A DNA stretch of 54,622 bases from an uncultured Clostridia bacterium (GCA_947625375.1 CANQOC010000015.1:1-54622), one strand, 5' to 3'. Positions 8,431 through 17,833 are shown, counted from the stretch's first letter. The notes: generated by a model not told the origin, from the sequence alone. A program made the numbers and translations.

Positions 8431-10515
8431 TCAGTTGTCCGCCTTCTTGCGGGCGCTCATGATTCCCTCGGCGACCGACTTCGGGACCTCCATATAGCTG
8501 TTCGGCTCCATGGTGTACTGTCCCCTTCCCTGTGTCTTGGAGCGAAGGTCGTTCGAGTATCCGAACATCTCGGAGAGCGGGACGAGCGCGTCGACCTGTG
8601 CGACGCCGTTGTTGGTCTCCTGACCGAGAATCTGTCCGCGTCTGGCGTTGAGGTCGCCGATTGCAGTTCCCATATATTCCTCGGGGACAATGCAAGCGAC
8701 CTTCATGATGGGTTCGAGAATGACCGGGTCAGCCTTCTTCATCGCGTCCTTGAATGCCATTGAGCCGGCAATCGAGAATGCCATTTCGGAGGAGTCGACT
8801 TCGTGATACGAGCCGTCGTATAGCGTTACCTTTACGTCGACGACGGGATATCCCGCCAGTACGCCCGACTTCATCGCGCCCTGAATACCCTTGTCGACAG
8901 CGGGGATATATTCCTTCGGAATAGCGCCGCCGACGATGTTGTTGATGAACTCATAACCCTTGCCGGATTCGTTCGGCTCAAGCTTGATTTTAACGTGTCC
9001 GTACTGGCCTTTACCGCCCGACTGACGCGCATACTTGGTCTCGACGTCGGCAGCTCTTCTTGCGGTCTCTTTATATGCGACCTGCGGTGCGCCGACGTTG
9101 GCCTCGACCTTGAATTCGCGGAGCATTCTGTCGACGATGATTTCGAGATGAAGCTCGCCCATTCCGGCGATAATCGTCTGTCCGGTCTCTTCGTCGGTCC
9201 ATGTCTTGAATGTCGGGTCTTCCTCGGCAAGCTTCGAGAGGGCGATTGCCATCTTTTCCTGACCGGCCTTGGTCTTCGGCTCGATTGCGAGGTTGATAAC
9301 CGGCTCGGGGAATTCCATCGATTCAAGGATAATCGGGTGCTTGGGGTCACAGAGAGTGTCGCCGGTCGTGGTGTTCTTTACGCCGACAACGGCATAGATA
9401 TCGCCCGCGTAGCAGGTTTCGATGTCCTTTCTGTGATTCGAGTGCATCTGAAGGACTCTTCCCATGCGCTCGTTTGCGCCCTTGGTGCAGTTGAGAACGG
9501 TCTCGCCTGCGTTGAGCGTTCCGGAATATACCCTGAAGAAACAGAGCTTTCCGACGAACGGGTCGGTCGCAATCTTGAATGCCAATGCCGAGAACGGAGC
9601 GTTGTCGTCCGAGGGACGGGTCTCTTCCTCGTCGGTGTCGGGATTGATTCCCCTGATGTCGGGAATGTCGGTCGGAGCCGGCATATAGTCGACGACAGCG
9701 TCGAGAAGCTTTTGTACGCCCTTGTTCTTGTATGAGGTGCCGCAGGTTACGGGGACCATCTTGTTCGCGATGGTTGCGGCGCGGATGCCCTTCTTGAGCT
9801 CGTCGATGGTGAGCTCTTCGCCGCCGAGGTATTTTTCCATCAGCTCGTCGTCGAGTTCGGCAACCGCCTCGACAAGCTGTGAACGGTACTTTTCGGCGTC
9901 TTCGACCATGTGCTCGGGAATATCTTCAACCCTGATGTCTTTCCCAAGGTCATCGTAGTACATATACGCCTTCATTTCAAGAAGGTCGATAATGCCCTTG
10001 AAGAAGGTCTCGCTTCCGATGGGAAGCTGTATCGGTACGGCGTTGCATTTCAGACGGTGATGAATCATATCGAGAACGTGATAAAAATCAGCGCCCATAA
10101 TGTCCATCTTGTTGACGTATATCATTCGGGGGACATTGTATTTGTCGCCCTGTCTCCATACGGTTTCGGTCTGGGGCTCAACGCCGCCCTTGGCACAAAG
10201 GACAGTGACCGCGCCGTCGAGAACTCTGAGTGAGCGCTCAACTTCAACGGTAAAGTCAACGTGCCCGGGGGTGTCAATGATATTGATACGGTGGCCCTTC
10301 CAGTAGGCGGTGGTAGCGGCGGAGGTGATGGTGATTCCCCTCTCCTGCTCCTGTTCCATCCAGTCCATCGTTGCGCTTCCGTCGTGGGTCTCGCCCATCT
10401 TGTGGTTGATGCCCGTATAGAAGAGAATACGCTCGGTGGTGGTGGTTTTGCCCGCGTCGATATGAGCCATGATACCAATGTTTCGGGTCATTGACAAAGA
10501 TACGTCTCTTGCCAT
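8431..10515 (-). CDS. fusA: Elongation factor G
   Basis: 694 residues starting at [10 protein letters not shown]; the upstream in-frame extension has no ribosome site and is not conserved in EF-G. This is the translocation GTPase of the ribosome. Visible are G1 [12 protein letters not shown], the switch II region [12 protein letters not shown], domain II and the C-terminal domains IV-V ending in the RKKADN tail. Preceded by GGAGATTATTT. It lies between rpsG (98 bases) and tuf in the conserved str order. Confidence 0.97.
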   Translation of the reverse strand: MARDVSLSMTRNIGIMAHIDAGKTTTTERILFYTGINHKMGETHDGSATMDWMEQEQERGITITSAATTAYWKGHRINIIDTPGHVDFTVEVERSLRVLDGAVTVLCAKGGVEPQTETVWRQGDKYNVPRMIYVNKMDIMGADFYHVLDMIHHRLKCNAVPIQLPIGSETFFKGIIDLLEMKAYMYYDDLGKDIRVEDIPEHMVEDAEKYRSQLVEAVAELDDELMEKYLGGEELTIDELKKGIRAATIANKMVPVTCGTSYKNKGVQKLLDAVVDYMPAPTDIPDIRGINPDTDEEETRPSDDNAPFSALAFKIATDPFVGKLCFFRVYSGTLNAGETVLNCTKGANERMGRVLQMHSNHRKDIETCYAGDIYAVVGVKNTTTGDTLCDPKHPIILESMEFPEPVINLAIEPKTKAGQEKMAIALSKLAEEDPTFKTWTDEETGQTIIAGMGELHLEIIVDRMLREFKVEANVGAPQVAYKETARRAADVETKYARQSGGKGQYGHVKIKLEPNESGKGYEFINNIVGGAIPKEYIPAVDKGIQGAMKSGVLAGYPVVDVKVTLYDGSYHEVDSSEMAFSIAGSMAFKDAMKKADPVILEPIMKVACIVPEEYMGTAIGDLNARRGQILGQETNNGVAQVDALVPLSEMFGYSNDLRSKTQGRGQYTMEPNSYMEVPKSVAEGIMSARKKADN

Positions 10516-10613
10516 AAATAATCTCCATTTCTTACGGGAAGGACGCGGTTCGTTCGCTTCCCGCAAATTCAGTATCAGTTAAAAGTCCGGGGATAAAATG
10601 TCCCCAAAAAGGA

Positions 10614-11084
10614 TTACCAGCGGAAGTGTGCGAACGCCTTGTTTGCGTCTGCCATCTTGTGGGTGTCTTCACGCTTTTTGACTGCGCCGCCGGTTCCGTT
10701 GAGCGCATCAAGGATTTCTCCGGCGAGCCTTTCCTTCATGGTCTTTTCGTTGCGGCTCCTCGAATAACTGGTGAGCCAGCGAAGACCGAGCGTCTGACGC
10801 CTTTCGGGTCTGACTTCCATAGGAACCTGATAGGTTGCGCCGCCGACACGGCGCGCTTTTACTTCGAGGTTCGGCATTACGTTCTCCATAGCCTGTTCAA
10901 AGGCCTCGAGAGCCGGTTTGCCCGACTTTGCCTCGACGATTTCAAAAGCACCGTAAACAATCTTCTGTGCAACCCCCTTCTTACCGTCAAGCATGATGTT
11001 GTTGATAAGACGGGTCACGAGCTTGGAATTGTAGATAGGGTCCTGCAAAACGTCGCGCTTTGCAACATTACCTCTTCTTGGCAC
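10614..11084 (-). CDS. rpsG: 30S ribosomal protein S7
   Basis: 156 residues when started at the GTG that gives [25 protein letters not shown] sits just before it and the length equals the normal S7. The ATG six codons upstream overlaps that ribosome site and is rejected. S7 nucleates the 30S head. Signature region: [19 protein letters not shown]. Second gene of the str operon. Confidence 0.96.
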   Translation of the reverse strand: MPRRGNVAKRDVLQDPIYNSKLVTRLINNIMLDGKKGVAQKIVYGAFEIVEAKSGKPALEAFEQAMENVMPNLEVKARRVGGATYQVPMEVRPERRQTLGLRWLTSYSRSRNEKTMKERLAGEILDALNGTGGAVKKREDTHKMADANKAFAHFRW

Positions 11085-11239
11085 TTTACTTCCCTCCTTC
11101 ATAGAATGATATCATTGGTACTCGTTTTCACCCGCCAAAGCGGGCGACCTCGTCGGCACGCAAGAGGCACCCTATACATATATATAAATGTATATGATAA
11201 ACTCTTCGTGAGACTTGCGGTTTTAAATGTCAAAGAGGA

Positions 11240-11653
11240 CTATTTCTTCGGCCTCTTTGCGCCGTATTTGGACCTTGCCTGCATTCTCTTTGCAACGCCC
11301 TGTGCGTCGAGGGTACCGCGGATAATGTGGTATCTGACGCCCGGGAGGTCCTTTACACGGCCGCCGCGAATGAGAACAACGCTGTGTTCCTGAAGGTTGT
11401 GTCCGATGCCGGGGATATAAGAGGTGACCTCGGTGCCGTTGGTGAGCCTTACCCTCGCGATTTTACGCATTGCGGAGTTAGGCTTTTTCGGGGTCGCGGT
11501 CTTAACTGCGGTGCAGACGCCTCTCTTCTGCGGGCAGCTCTGGTCGATGACGGTCTTCTTCTTGGAGTTATAGCTCTTCTGAAGCGCCGGTGACTTCGAC
11601 TTGTCCGCAAGAGTGCTTCTTCCCTTCCTGACCAGCTGGTTAAACGTCGGCAT
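11240..11653 (-). CDS. rpsL: 30S ribosomal protein S12
   Basis: 137 residues. S12 lies at the decoding centre. The motif [10 protein letters not shown] and the [11 protein letters not shown] loop carry the wild-type lysines whose changes give streptomycin resistance, so the allele reads as sensitive. The Asp target of beta-methylthiolation (VKDLPG) is present. First gene of the operon, about 100 bases behind a consensus promoter; the 155-base gap to rpsG has no gene. Confidence 0.97.
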   Translation of the reverse strand: MPTFNQLVRKGRSTLADKSKSPALQKSYNSKKKTVIDQSCPQKRGVCTAVKTATPKKPNSAMRKIARVRLTNGTEVTSYIPGIGHNLQEHSVVLIRGGRVKDLPGVRYHIIRGTLDAQGVAKRMQARSKYGAKRPKK

Positions 11654-11751
11654 AGTTTCTCTCCTTTCTTTTAAGATTTATGCGCTCTGAATCCGCCGGC
11701 TTCGCCCGAGGGCATATGCGCATACGAATCCATAGTTTTGCATACTACGTT

Positions 11752-11780
11752 ATTATACAGGCTTGACGGGAATTTGTCAA
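11752..11780 (-). promoter_or_regulatory. Consensus sigma-A promoter of the str operon
   Basis: Minus strand TTGACA (11775-11780), exactly 17 bases, TATAAT (11752-11757): a perfect match to the consensus, fitting a highly expressed ribosomal operon. Confidence 0.9.
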
Positions 11781-11876
11781 GAATATTTTTCACGAAAAAT
11801 TGCCGAAAATAAGGCTCCTGCATACGGAAATTGTTGTAAAAACTGCGAGGCGGCGGTTTAATGCGGGAAAGTGGGG

Positions 11877-12530
11877 TCAGTCTGCGGGATTTTTGAAGAT
11901 AAAAACCTGCTCTCCGTGCGGGTTCACCTCGGTGTAAACGGTTTCAAGACCCCATAAAAGCCGGTGCGCTTCCCACTCGCTGTACGGGTGGATAATCATT
12001 CCGCGGCGGCGTCCCGATGTGTAAAGAATACTGCCGTCGGGCAAAATATCGTGCGGTTCGGACAGGTCGTCCCCTTCCGTGCCGTCAAAAGACACCATTA
12101 TAATACCGTCAGGCTTTGTTATTCGCCGAAGCTCGGAAAGAGCAGTTTTTGCGTCCGCGACGCTCATGTGGTCTAAAACGGAGTTTGCGACGGTTCCGTC
12201 AAAAAATGAATCGGGATAACCGGTCGACAGGATATCCGCAGACTTTACGCGCGAGCCGTCGAGTCCGAAGCGCTCAAGACCTTCTTTTGCGAGCTTTGCG
12301 GCTGACGGTGAAACATCGAAGCTGTAGACCTCAAAGCCGTTAGAGGCAAACGCCAGAGAATACGCGCCGCAGCCGCACGCCGCGTCGCAGATTCGAACCG
12401 CGCCGTGCTCTTTAAAAATGTCGATGACGCGCGACTTCAGCCTATAAAAGCGCTCAAGATAAGGGAGCAGCTCGCCGCCGCTCGTGTACGACCAAAGATT
12501 TTCCCATAACCCGCCCGTCAAAAAAATCAC
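11877..12530 (-). CDS. Class I SAM-dependent methyltransferase
   Basis: 217 residues from a GTG start. A Methyltransf_25/11-type Rossmann fold: motif I ICDAACGCGAYSLAFA near residues 47-62, the acidic strand-2 end YSFDVSPSAAKLA, motif III-like GTVANSVLDHM, then a post-I strand DGIIMVSFDGTEGD. The substrate cannot be read from sequence. It stands alone, divergent from the tRNA-Ser gene. The GTG start is the farthest upstream and has only a weak ribosome site (TTCGGGG). Confidence 0.8.
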   Translation of the reverse strand: MIFLTGGLWENLWSYTSGGELLPYLERFYRLKSRVIDIFKEHGAVRICDAACGCGAYSLAFASNGFEVYSFDVSPSAAKLAKEGLERFGLDGSRVKSADILSTGYPDSFFDGTVANSVLDHMSVADAKTALSELRRITKPDGIIMVSFDGTEGDDLSEPHDILPDGSILYTSGRRRGMIIHPYSEWEAHRLLWGLETVYTEVNPHGEQVFIFKNPAD

Positions 12531-12599
12531 CCCCGAAGCGCGGTGTCAAGCTATTTTACAGCATTTTTTCCAAAAAGTCAACAAATTTGAAAAAAGCAC

Positions 12600-12628
12600 T
12601 TGCATTTTCAAAAAAAGTGTGGTACAAT
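12600..12628 (+). promoter_or_regulatory. Promoter of tRNA-Ser
   Basis: TTGCAT (12600-12605), 17 bases, TACAAT (12623-12628), 20 bases before the tRNA. Confidence 0.75.
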
Positions 12629-12647
12629 ACAGCATGTTGCAAAACAC

Positions 12648-12739
12648 GGAGCAGTATCGAAGTGGTCATAACGGGCTCGACTCGAAATCGAGTAATCCCT
12701 TAACCGGGACCGAGAGTTCGAATCTCTCCTGCTCCGCCA
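12648..12739 (+). tRNA. tRNA-Ser (anticodon CGA)
   Basis: Acceptor GGAGCAG pairs with CTGCTCC; anticodon arm CTCGA-CTCGAAA-TCGAG gives CGA for UCG codons; the long variable arm is typical of class II tRNA-Ser; T loop TTCGAAT; discriminator G and encoded CCA. Confidence 0.95.
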
Positions 12740-12740
12740 C

Positions 12741-12773
12741 GGCGTCGCAAACGTAAGTTTGCGGCGCCCTTTT
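12741..12773 (+). terminator. Terminator behind tRNA-Ser
   Basis: GGCGTCGCAAAC pairs with GTTTGCGGCGCC around a GTAA loop, followed by CTTTTC. Confidence 0.8.
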
Positions 12774-12791
12774 CATGTCTGAACATTTTAT

Positions 12792-12820
12792 GCTGCAAAT
12801 GAGGTTTGCAGCGCTTTTAT
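12792..12820 (+). terminator. Second tandem terminator hairpin
   Basis: GCTGCAAA (12792-12799) pairs with TTTGCAGC (12805-12812), loop TGAGG, then GCTTTTATT. Probably a back-up terminator for the tRNA transcript. Confidence 0.6.
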
Positions 12821-12937
12821 TGAAAATCCGGCATTATCTCGGGTGACAGCCGGTCGTCATTACGCATCATGCGCAGTATCCGCAAGTTTTAGACACGCCG
12901 CACCTTCCCATGACCGACAAACCCTCGGGAACGAACC

Positions 12938-12973
12938 GTGCCGCAGGCTTGGATTCGGCTTGCGGCACATTTT
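12938..12973. other. Isolated hairpin in the tRNA-Ser/acetyltransferase gap
   Basis: GTGCCGCA (12938-12945) and TGCGGCAC (12961-12968) are perfect inverses, followed by ATTTT. It may be a terminator. The rest of 12821-13027 shows no gene. Confidence 0.4.
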
Positions 12974-13027
12974 CGGCGTGAGCGCGGACGCTGATTATGA
13001 ACAGCGGCGGGGGCGGCGGAGTGTCCT

Positions 13028-13468
13028 CTAAAGCTCGGCGCGAAGCACGATGAAATCGGGGTTCCAGCTCGCACGGCGGACCTCGCGGAAACCGCAGCGG
13101 AGGTAGATTTTCAGCGCGGCGGCGTTGGCTTGGTTGACCTGAATCTCGACCGCGTCGCGGAACCGCTCGGCGCGGAATTTCCGCATGATTGCCTCCACCG
13201 CCTCCTGCCCGAGTCCCCTGCCCCGGAAGCCGTCGGCGATGAACAGGCCGGTGAACGAGTAGGGGTAGCCGGCCTCGGGGCGGTCGCGGATTATCACGAG
13301 CCCGACCGGCGTTTCGCCGCTGTAAATCCCGAAAGCAGTGCTGTCGCTGCGGTAGACATACGCCTCGGCGAGAACGTACTCCGGCTTGCCGACGAATTCG
13401 ACGCTCTCGCGCTCAAGGCCGACGATTTCGTCGAAATTGCGCGCGGTGACCTCTTGTAATGTGAGCAT
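13028..13468 (-). CDS. GNAT-family N-acetyltransferase
   Basis: 146 residues after GGAGGTGTCATT. The acetyl-CoA site is clear: LFIADGFRGRGLGQEAVEAIM (Q/RxxGxG/A type, about residues 91-111), followed by IQVNQANAAALKIYLRCGFREV, typical of RimI-like GNATs. The acceptor is unknown. Single gene with its own candidate promoter. Confidence 0.85.
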   Translation of the reverse strand: MLTLQEVTARNFDEIVGLERESVEFVGKPEYVLAEAYVYRSDSTAFGIYSGETPVGLVIIRDRPEAGYPYSFTGLFIADGFRGRGLGQEAVEAIMRKFRAERFRDAVEIQVNQANAAALKIYLRCGFREVRRASWNPDFIVLRAEL

Positions 13469-13486
13469 AATGACACCTCCGGGGTT

Positions 13487-13516
13487 ATTATAGCACAGAT
13501 TGGGGAGGGAGGCAAA
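13487..13516 (-). promoter_or_regulatory. Candidate promoter of the acetyltransferase gene
   Basis: Minus strand TTTGCC, 18 bases, TATAAT (13487-13492). The -35 is poor. Confidence 0.45.
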
Positions 13517-13561
13517 TCAAAATCCGAAAAAAATTCCCGACCCGCGCGGGATTTACCTTGC

Positions 13562-13589
13562 AAAAAGCACCCGCCCTCCCGGCAGGTGC
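13562..13589 (-). terminator. Terminator of the GH30 gene
   Basis: GCACCTGCC/GGGCGGGTGC stem on the minus strand (13567-13589) followed by TTTTT. Confidence 0.8.
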
Positions 13590-13599
13590 TCCTTTGTTT

Positions 13600-15456
13600 T
13601 TACTCCAGCTCAATCACGATGGTGTTGATTGTGCCCTTTTTGACCGTGAATTTATAGCCGTCCTTGAAGCCGCCGGTGAGGAGGAGGTTCTTCATGTACC
13701 TGTTCTCCGTCCGCTCCTTGGCGGGGTCTTTCGTCGTGACGGTCGAGCGGTAGATGGTCGCTTTCTTGACCTTTGCGCCGATGTTGAACTTGAGCTTTTC
13801 GTCGCTCTGGGTGTTGTTGACCGCGACGATGACGAGCTTCTTGCCGTCCGGCGACTTGAACGCGACCGACTTCGTCGAGCAGGCGTATTCGTCACAGTCG
13901 ACCCTTATGTACCCGGGGAGGATAAAGCGCGAGAAGTGCTCCATTATATAGTGATTTCCGCGGCGGGAAACCGGCGAATCGGCGGCGTATTTGTCCATCT
14001 GGATAAGACAGTTGGCGTCGTCGGGAATCCAGAGGCCGTCCCAATAGAGATAGGCGTTGAGGTTCTCGCTTTCAAGCTCGTTCACCATCACCGAGGCGTG
14101 GTCCAAAAAGTCGTTGTTATACCACTCGGTCTGCCAAAGCGTGTATTTATCCGAATACTGCTCCGAAATCTTCGCGAAATTCGCCGAGGTAAGCGAGCTT
14201 CCATAGAGGTGATGCGCAACGTCGGTCACGCTCTCGGGACATTCCTTGATTATCGGGTCGATATATTTTTTCAGCAGCTCGGGGTTCGCCGCCATCGTCT
14301 CGGCGGCCAAAAGCTTCGGGGCATTATCGCCGAACGCCTTCTGGAACGCCTTATAAACCGCGATATACGCCTTTGCGTATGAGCAGTAATACTTGGTCTC
14401 CTCGGTTCCGAGGAAGAAGCCGGCGTCGGACTTGGCGTTGCCCTTTTCGTCGACGCGGTACTGCTGGAGCTCGACCTCGTTGGATATCGAGAAATAGTCG
14501 ACCGGAATTCCGGCGTCGATGAAAAGCTGTACCGATTTCACGCAGAATTTCGCGAGGTCGTCATAGCGGTATTTCCCGTTCTTGTCCTTTTTAAGAGTAT
14601 AGAACTCGTTGCCGTCGGCGTCCTTCGAGAGAGTGCACCAGTCTGCCTCGTTATACTGTCCCCAGCTTGTGACGACGACAATCGGGTCGATGCCGCGCTT
14701 GACGGCGGCGTCGTAATAAGCCTTGTACGCGGGATATTTCGTGTCCTCCCAAGCTCCGCCGTATGCCCTTACAAGCTGTAAATCGCGGAATCTCAGGATA
14801 TTGAACTTGCAGTCCTTGAATATCCAGTCGAAGATAGTTTCCTTTTTGTTCGTCATTAAAATCCAGTCGCCGTACCAAGTGTACGAAGCGCCGAACCCGA
14901 CCATCTCCTGATGGGTGCTGTCAAGGCTGACGTTTATTGCGGGACTGCCCTTGAACGTCCATTTTACCTTGACCGACTTGACGGTGTTTCCCTCTCCGCC
15001 GATGCCGAAGTTGAGGACATTGTCGAGACGGAGGTTCGAGTTGTCGTCGGGGTGCTTCGTCGAGGTGTACTTCTCGATAAGACCCTTTGCCTCGAATGTC
15101 GCGACCTTGTCCGAGCCTTTCGTCGACGACTTATAGGTGTCGTAATTCGCGTGGGGATACTTCTGTGAGCCGTCCTTGACGGGATAGCTCTGCAAGAGCA
15201 GCGACGGCGCCGCCGTACCCGAATAGACGATTTCAATCACTGCGTTTTCGTGCTGAATCGCCTCGATAAAGCCGTCCATCTTCGCGGGGTCCTTGTACTG
15301 CGTGATGAACGACGGATACCACCCCTCGAGCTTCTGTGACCCCGTGAAGACAACATACTCCGCCGAGGTGTCCGCCGACGCGGTCAGTCCGAGGGACAGC
15401 AAAAGGGTTATCCCCGCGAGAACCGCCGCAACGGTCCGCATTAGTTTTTTCTTCAT
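13600..15456 (-). CDS. Secreted GH30-family glycoside hydrolase
   Basis: 618 residues. A signal peptide (MKKKLMRTV, hydrophobic core, cut near ASA-D about residue 28) is followed by a beta-rich N-terminal module (about 30-175, carbohydrate-binding-like), a TIM barrel (about 175-510) and a C-terminal beta-sandwich. The barrel begins HQEMVGFGAS as in GH30; FSISNEVE gives the likely acid/base Glu327 and LWQTEWYN the nucleophile Glu444. GH30 enzymes cut glucuronoxylan, beta-1,6-glucan or similar chains. With uxuAB in the window a glucuronoxylan target is attractive but only inferred. Own promoter with a dyad in the leader. Confidence 0.85.
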   Translation of the reverse strand: MKKKLMRTVAAVLAGITLLLSLGLTASADTSAEYVVFTGSQKLEGWYPSFITQYKDPAKMDGFIEAIQHENAVIEIVYSGTAAPSLLLQSYPVKDGSQKYPHANYDTYKSSTKGSDKVATFEAKGLIEKYTSTKHPDDNSNLRLDNVLNFGIGGEGNTVKSVKVKWTFKGSPAINVSLDSTHQEMVGFGASYTWYGDWILMTNKKETIFDWIFKDCKFNILRFRDLQLVRAYGGAWEDTKYPAYKAYYDAAVKRGIDPIVVVTSWGQYNEADWCTLSKDADGNEFYTLKKDKNGKYRYDDLAKFCVKSVQLFIDAGIPVDYFSISNEVELQQYRVDEKGNAKSDAGFFLGTEETKYYCSYAKAYIAVYKAFQKAFGDNAPKLLAAETMAANPELLKKYIDPIIKECPESVTDVAHHLYGSSLTSANFAKISEQYSDKYTLWQTEWYNNDFLDHASVMVNELESENLNAYLYWDGLWIPDDANCLIQMDKYAADSPVSRRGNHYIMEHFSRFILPGYIRVDCDEYACSTKSVAFKSPDGKKLVIVAVNNTQSDEKLKFNIGAKVKKATIYRSTVTTKDPAKERTENRYMKNLLLTGGFKDGYKFTVKKGTINTIVIELE

Positions 15457-15478
15457 ATCAATGTTCCTTTCGATTTAT

Positions 15479-15509
15479 TTGACCGCAAATATCGGTTTCA
15501 TGCGGTCAA
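15479..15509 (-). promoter_or_regulatory. Inverted repeat in the GH30 leader (operator candidate)
   Basis: TTGACCGCA (15479-15487) and TGCGGTCAA (15501-15509) are perfect 9-base inverses separated by 13 bases, about 23 bases before the start codon and downstream of the -10. It could be an operator or an mRNA hairpin. Confidence 0.55.
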
Positions 15510-15527
15510 TTAGAAGAGTACGGAGAT

Positions 15528-15556
15528 ATTATAGCATAGGTTTGATAGGATTGCAA
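15528..15556 (-). promoter_or_regulatory. Promoter of the GH30 gene
   Basis: Minus strand TTGCAA (15551-15556), 17 bases, TATAAT (15528-15533). Confidence 0.75.
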
Positions 15557-15562
15557 CAAGGA

Positions 15563-15632
15563 TTTAGATGTTAGAGCGTTAGAGGTTAGAGAGTTAGAAG
15601 TTAGAGTGTTGGAAGATAGAAGACATATGACA
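15563..15632. repeat. Heptad-phased repeat H2
   Basis: Purine-rich units TTAGATG, TTAGAGCG, TTAGAGG, TTAGAGAG, TTAGAAG, TTAGAGTG alternate between 7 and 8 bases. Unlike H1, H5 and H6 it lacks a clear inverse half. Confidence 0.7.
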
Positions 15633-15635
15633 TAA

Positions 15636-15660
15636 AAAATCCCCCGATTCGGGGGATTTT
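15636..15660. terminator. Terminator of degV
   Basis: AAAATCCCCC (15636-15645) pairs with GGGGGATTTT (15651-15660): perfect 10-bp stem with T runs in both directions. Confidence 0.85.
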
Positions 15661-15670
15661 GGGGTCATGC

Positions 15671-16528
15671 TCACGGCTGTCTTTCGTCGCCGATAAAATA
15701 GAGCGAGAGGGCCTCGGGACCGCAGTGGCAGCCGAAGACGGGTCCGATATAGCCGATGGTGATGCTTTTAACCTTATTTTTCAGCATCTGCGCAAGCTCC
15801 TCGGCGTCCTCGGGGCAGTCGGCGTGCGCGATATATACGTTCTGACTCTTCGGGTTCACGGCGTGCCTGTCGAAGGCGTCATAAAGCGCCTTGACCGCCG
15901 CCTTGCGTCCGCGGACCTTTCCCGAGACATAAATCTTTCCGTCGTCGCCGACATAGAGCACCGGGCGGATTCCGAGGACAGTCCCCGCAATCGCCGTTGC
16001 GGCAGAAATCCTTCCGCCGCGCTTGAGGTACATCAGCGACGGCATCGTGAACGAATGATATATCTTCAGCATCATCTTTTCGGCGTATTCCTTCGCCTCG
16101 TCGATTGTCGCGCCGGCGGCCTTTTTTCTTGTGACAAGGTCGGCCAAAAGCCCCTGTCCGTTGTTGGCGCACTTTGTGTCGATTATATATATCTTCCGCG
16201 ACGGATATTTTTCGCGGAGCTCTTTGGCGGCGAGCTCGGCGTTTCCGACCGACGAGCTGAGGCCCGAGGTGAAGCCGAGGAGCAATATATCCTGCCCGTT
16301 CATCAGGTGCGGCTCAAAGGCTTCGATATAGTCGTTGACATTGGCGGCGGCGGTCGTCATCATCTCGCCGCGGCGCTCGAGGTCATAGAAAAACTTCGGG
16401 TCCATTTCTTCGTTTGTGTATGTCTTTTCACCGCATATAAGCTTCAGCGGCACAAGGTCGAGTCCGAAGCTTTTAAGCATTTTCGGCGTAAAATCGGCGG
16501 ACGATTCGACAAAAATACGGTATCCCAT
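15671..16528 (-). CDS. DegV family fatty-acid-binding protein
   Basis: 285 residues after AAAGGAGAAG. DegV/FakB proteins bind a fatty acid and present it to a FakA kinase. Visible are the N-terminal VESSADFTP strand-loop, the TSGLSSS fatty-acid head-group loop near residue 89, IIDTKCANNGQGLL and the C-terminal CHCGPEALSL glycine-rich end typical of the family. No fakA is nearby. The promoter is overlapped by a near-perfect palindrome, so the gene is probably repressed by an unlinked regulator. Confidence 0.9.
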   Translation of the reverse strand: MGYRIFVESSADFTPKMLKSFGLDLVPLKLICGEKTYTNEEMDPKFFYDLERRGEMMTTAAANVNDYIEAFEPHLMNGQDILLLGFTSGLSSSVGNAELAAKELREKYPSRKIYIIDTKCANNGQGLLADLVTRKKAAGATIDEAKEYAEKMMLKIYHSFTMPSLMYLKRGGRISAATAIAGTVLGIRPVLYVGDDGKIYVSGKVRGRKAAVKALYDAFDRHAVNPKSQNVYIAHADCPEDAEELAQMLKNKVKSITIGYIGPVFGCHCGPEALSLYFIGDERQP

Positions 16529-16603
16529 AAAACTTCTCCTTTCGACATCGTTATGTTTTATTTTGTTAATTTCATCAGAAAATGTACTGTTTTATATCAC
16601 TAC

Positions 16604-16624
16604 ATCTAATATAGCATATTAGAT
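16604..16624 (-). promoter_or_regulatory. 21-bp palindromic operator over the degV -10
   Basis: ATCTAATAT-AGC-ATATTAGAT: perfect 9-bp arms around AGC, covering the -10 box of the degV promoter. This is the size of a TetR- or MarR-type operator; the regulator is not in the window. Confidence 0.65.
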
Positions 16625-16636
16625 GACCTGTGTCAA
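16608..16636 (-). promoter_or_regulatory. Promoter of degV
   Basis: Minus strand TTGACA (16631-16636), 17 bases, TATATT (16608-16613). Confidence 0.8.
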
Positions 16637-16682
16637 TAGCTTATGAAAAATAATTTTTTCTCTCACTTTTGACAAATAAGCC

Positions 16683-16711
16683 TTGAAATAATGACGGAAA
16701 CATGGTATACT
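16683..16711 (+). promoter_or_regulatory. Promoter of the GH130 gene
   Basis: TTGAAA (16683-16688), 17 bases, TATACT (16706-16711), 60 bases before the start; divergent from degV. Confidence 0.75.
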
Positions 16712-16770
16712 TGTACCGAAAGCGGGAAATCCGCGGAAAACCTATAAAAAGAAAGGCGGCTTTATAAACT

Positions 16771-17793
16771 ATGTCCAAAGTAAAAATCATCAACGGCACA
16801 ACATTGCCGAACATCCCGTGGCAGGACAGACCCGAAGGGCACAGCCTCCCCGTCTGGCGCTACACCGAAAACCCGATTATCGACAGAAACCCGATTCCCG
16901 GCATCGCGAGGATATTCAACTCGTCGGTCGTCCCCTATGAAGACGGCTTCATCGGAGTATTCAGGGCCGAGGCCACCGACGGCGTCCCGTTTTTATATCT
17001 CGGACGCTCGAAGGACGGTATTCACTGGGAATACGAGAACAACGTCATTCCGATGGTGAACGAAAAGGGCGAAAGCGCGATTCCGTTCTATCAGTACGAC
17101 CCGCGCCTCATCAAGATTGAGGACGACTACTATATCGTCTGGTGTCAGGACTTTTACGGCGCCGCGCTCGGCGTCGCGAAGACGCACGATTTCAAGCACT
17201 TCGAGCGCCTTGAAAACCCGTTTATCCCCTTCAACCGCAACGGCGTCCTCTTCCCGAGAAAAATCAACGGAATGTATAAGCTTTTAAGCCGCCCGTCCGA
17301 CTCGGGGCACACTCCGTTCGGCGACATCTTCATCTCCGAGAGTCCCGACATGGTCTATTGGGGCAAGCACCGTCACGTTATGGGTCCCTCCGGCAACTGG
17401 TGGGAGGGAATGAAAATCGGCGGCGGCGCCAACCCGATTGAGACCTCGGAAGGCTGGCTCCTCATCTATCACGGCGTCTGCAACACCTGCAACGGCTATG
17501 TATATACCATCGGCGGGGCAATCCTCGACATCGACGAGCCGTCGAAGGTCCTCTACCGCTCGAAGAGATATCTCCTGACTCCGGAGCAGTGGTATGAAGA
17601 GAGAGGATTTGTGCCGAACGTAACCTTCCCGTGCTCGACGCTTCAGGACGACGCCACCGGAAGAATCGCGCTCTATTACGGCTGTGCCGACAGTTATGTC
17701 GGTCTTGCGTTCACCACCGTCGACACCCTTGTCGATTACATCAAGGAGAACGACAGCGCCGGCTGGAATGACCACGACCTCGGCAGAAGATAA
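16771..17793 (+). CDS. GH130-family beta-mannoside phosphorylase
   Basis: 340 residues after GAAAGGCGG. GH130 enzymes phosphorolyse beta-mannosides (mannosyl-glucose or mannooligosaccharides) to alpha-mannose 1-phosphate in the cytosol. Family signatures: YTENPIIDRNPIPG, FNSSVVPYEDGFIGVFR, LGRSKDGIHWE, YQYDPRLIKIEDDYYIVWC with the conserved catalytic-region Asp, and GGGANPIETSEGWLLIYHG. The length fits the shorter GH130 subfamilies better than the roughly 390-residue mannosylglucose phosphorylases. No signal peptide. Followed after 72 bases by a DUF1836 gene. Confidence 0.88.
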   Translation: MSKVKIINGTTLPNIPWQDRPEGHSLPVWRYTENPIIDRNPIPGIARIFNSSVVPYEDGFIGVFRAEATDGVPFLYLGRSKDGIHWEYENNVIPMVNEKGESAIPFYQYDPRLIKIEDDYYIVWCQDFYGAALGVAKTHDFKHFERLENPFIPFNRNGVLFPRKINGMYKLLSRPSDSGHTPFGDIFISESPDMVYWGKHRHVMGPSGNWWEGMKIGGGANPIETSEGWLLIYHGVCNTCNGYVYTIGGAILDIDEPSKVLYRSKRYLLTPEQWYEERGFVPNVTFPCSTLQDDATGRIALYYGCADSYVGLAFTTVDTLVDYIKENDSAGWNDHDLGRR

Positions 17794-17810
17794 TTCAGGA
17801 ATTGACCGGA

Positions 17811-17833
17811 CCCGCCGTGTCCCCCGCGGCGGG
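17811..17833 (+). other. Hairpin between the GH130 and DUF1836 genes
   Basis: CCCGCCG (17811-17817) pairs with CGGCGGG (17827-17833). No T run follows, so it is more likely a message-stability or attenuation hairpin than a terminator. Confidence 0.45.
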
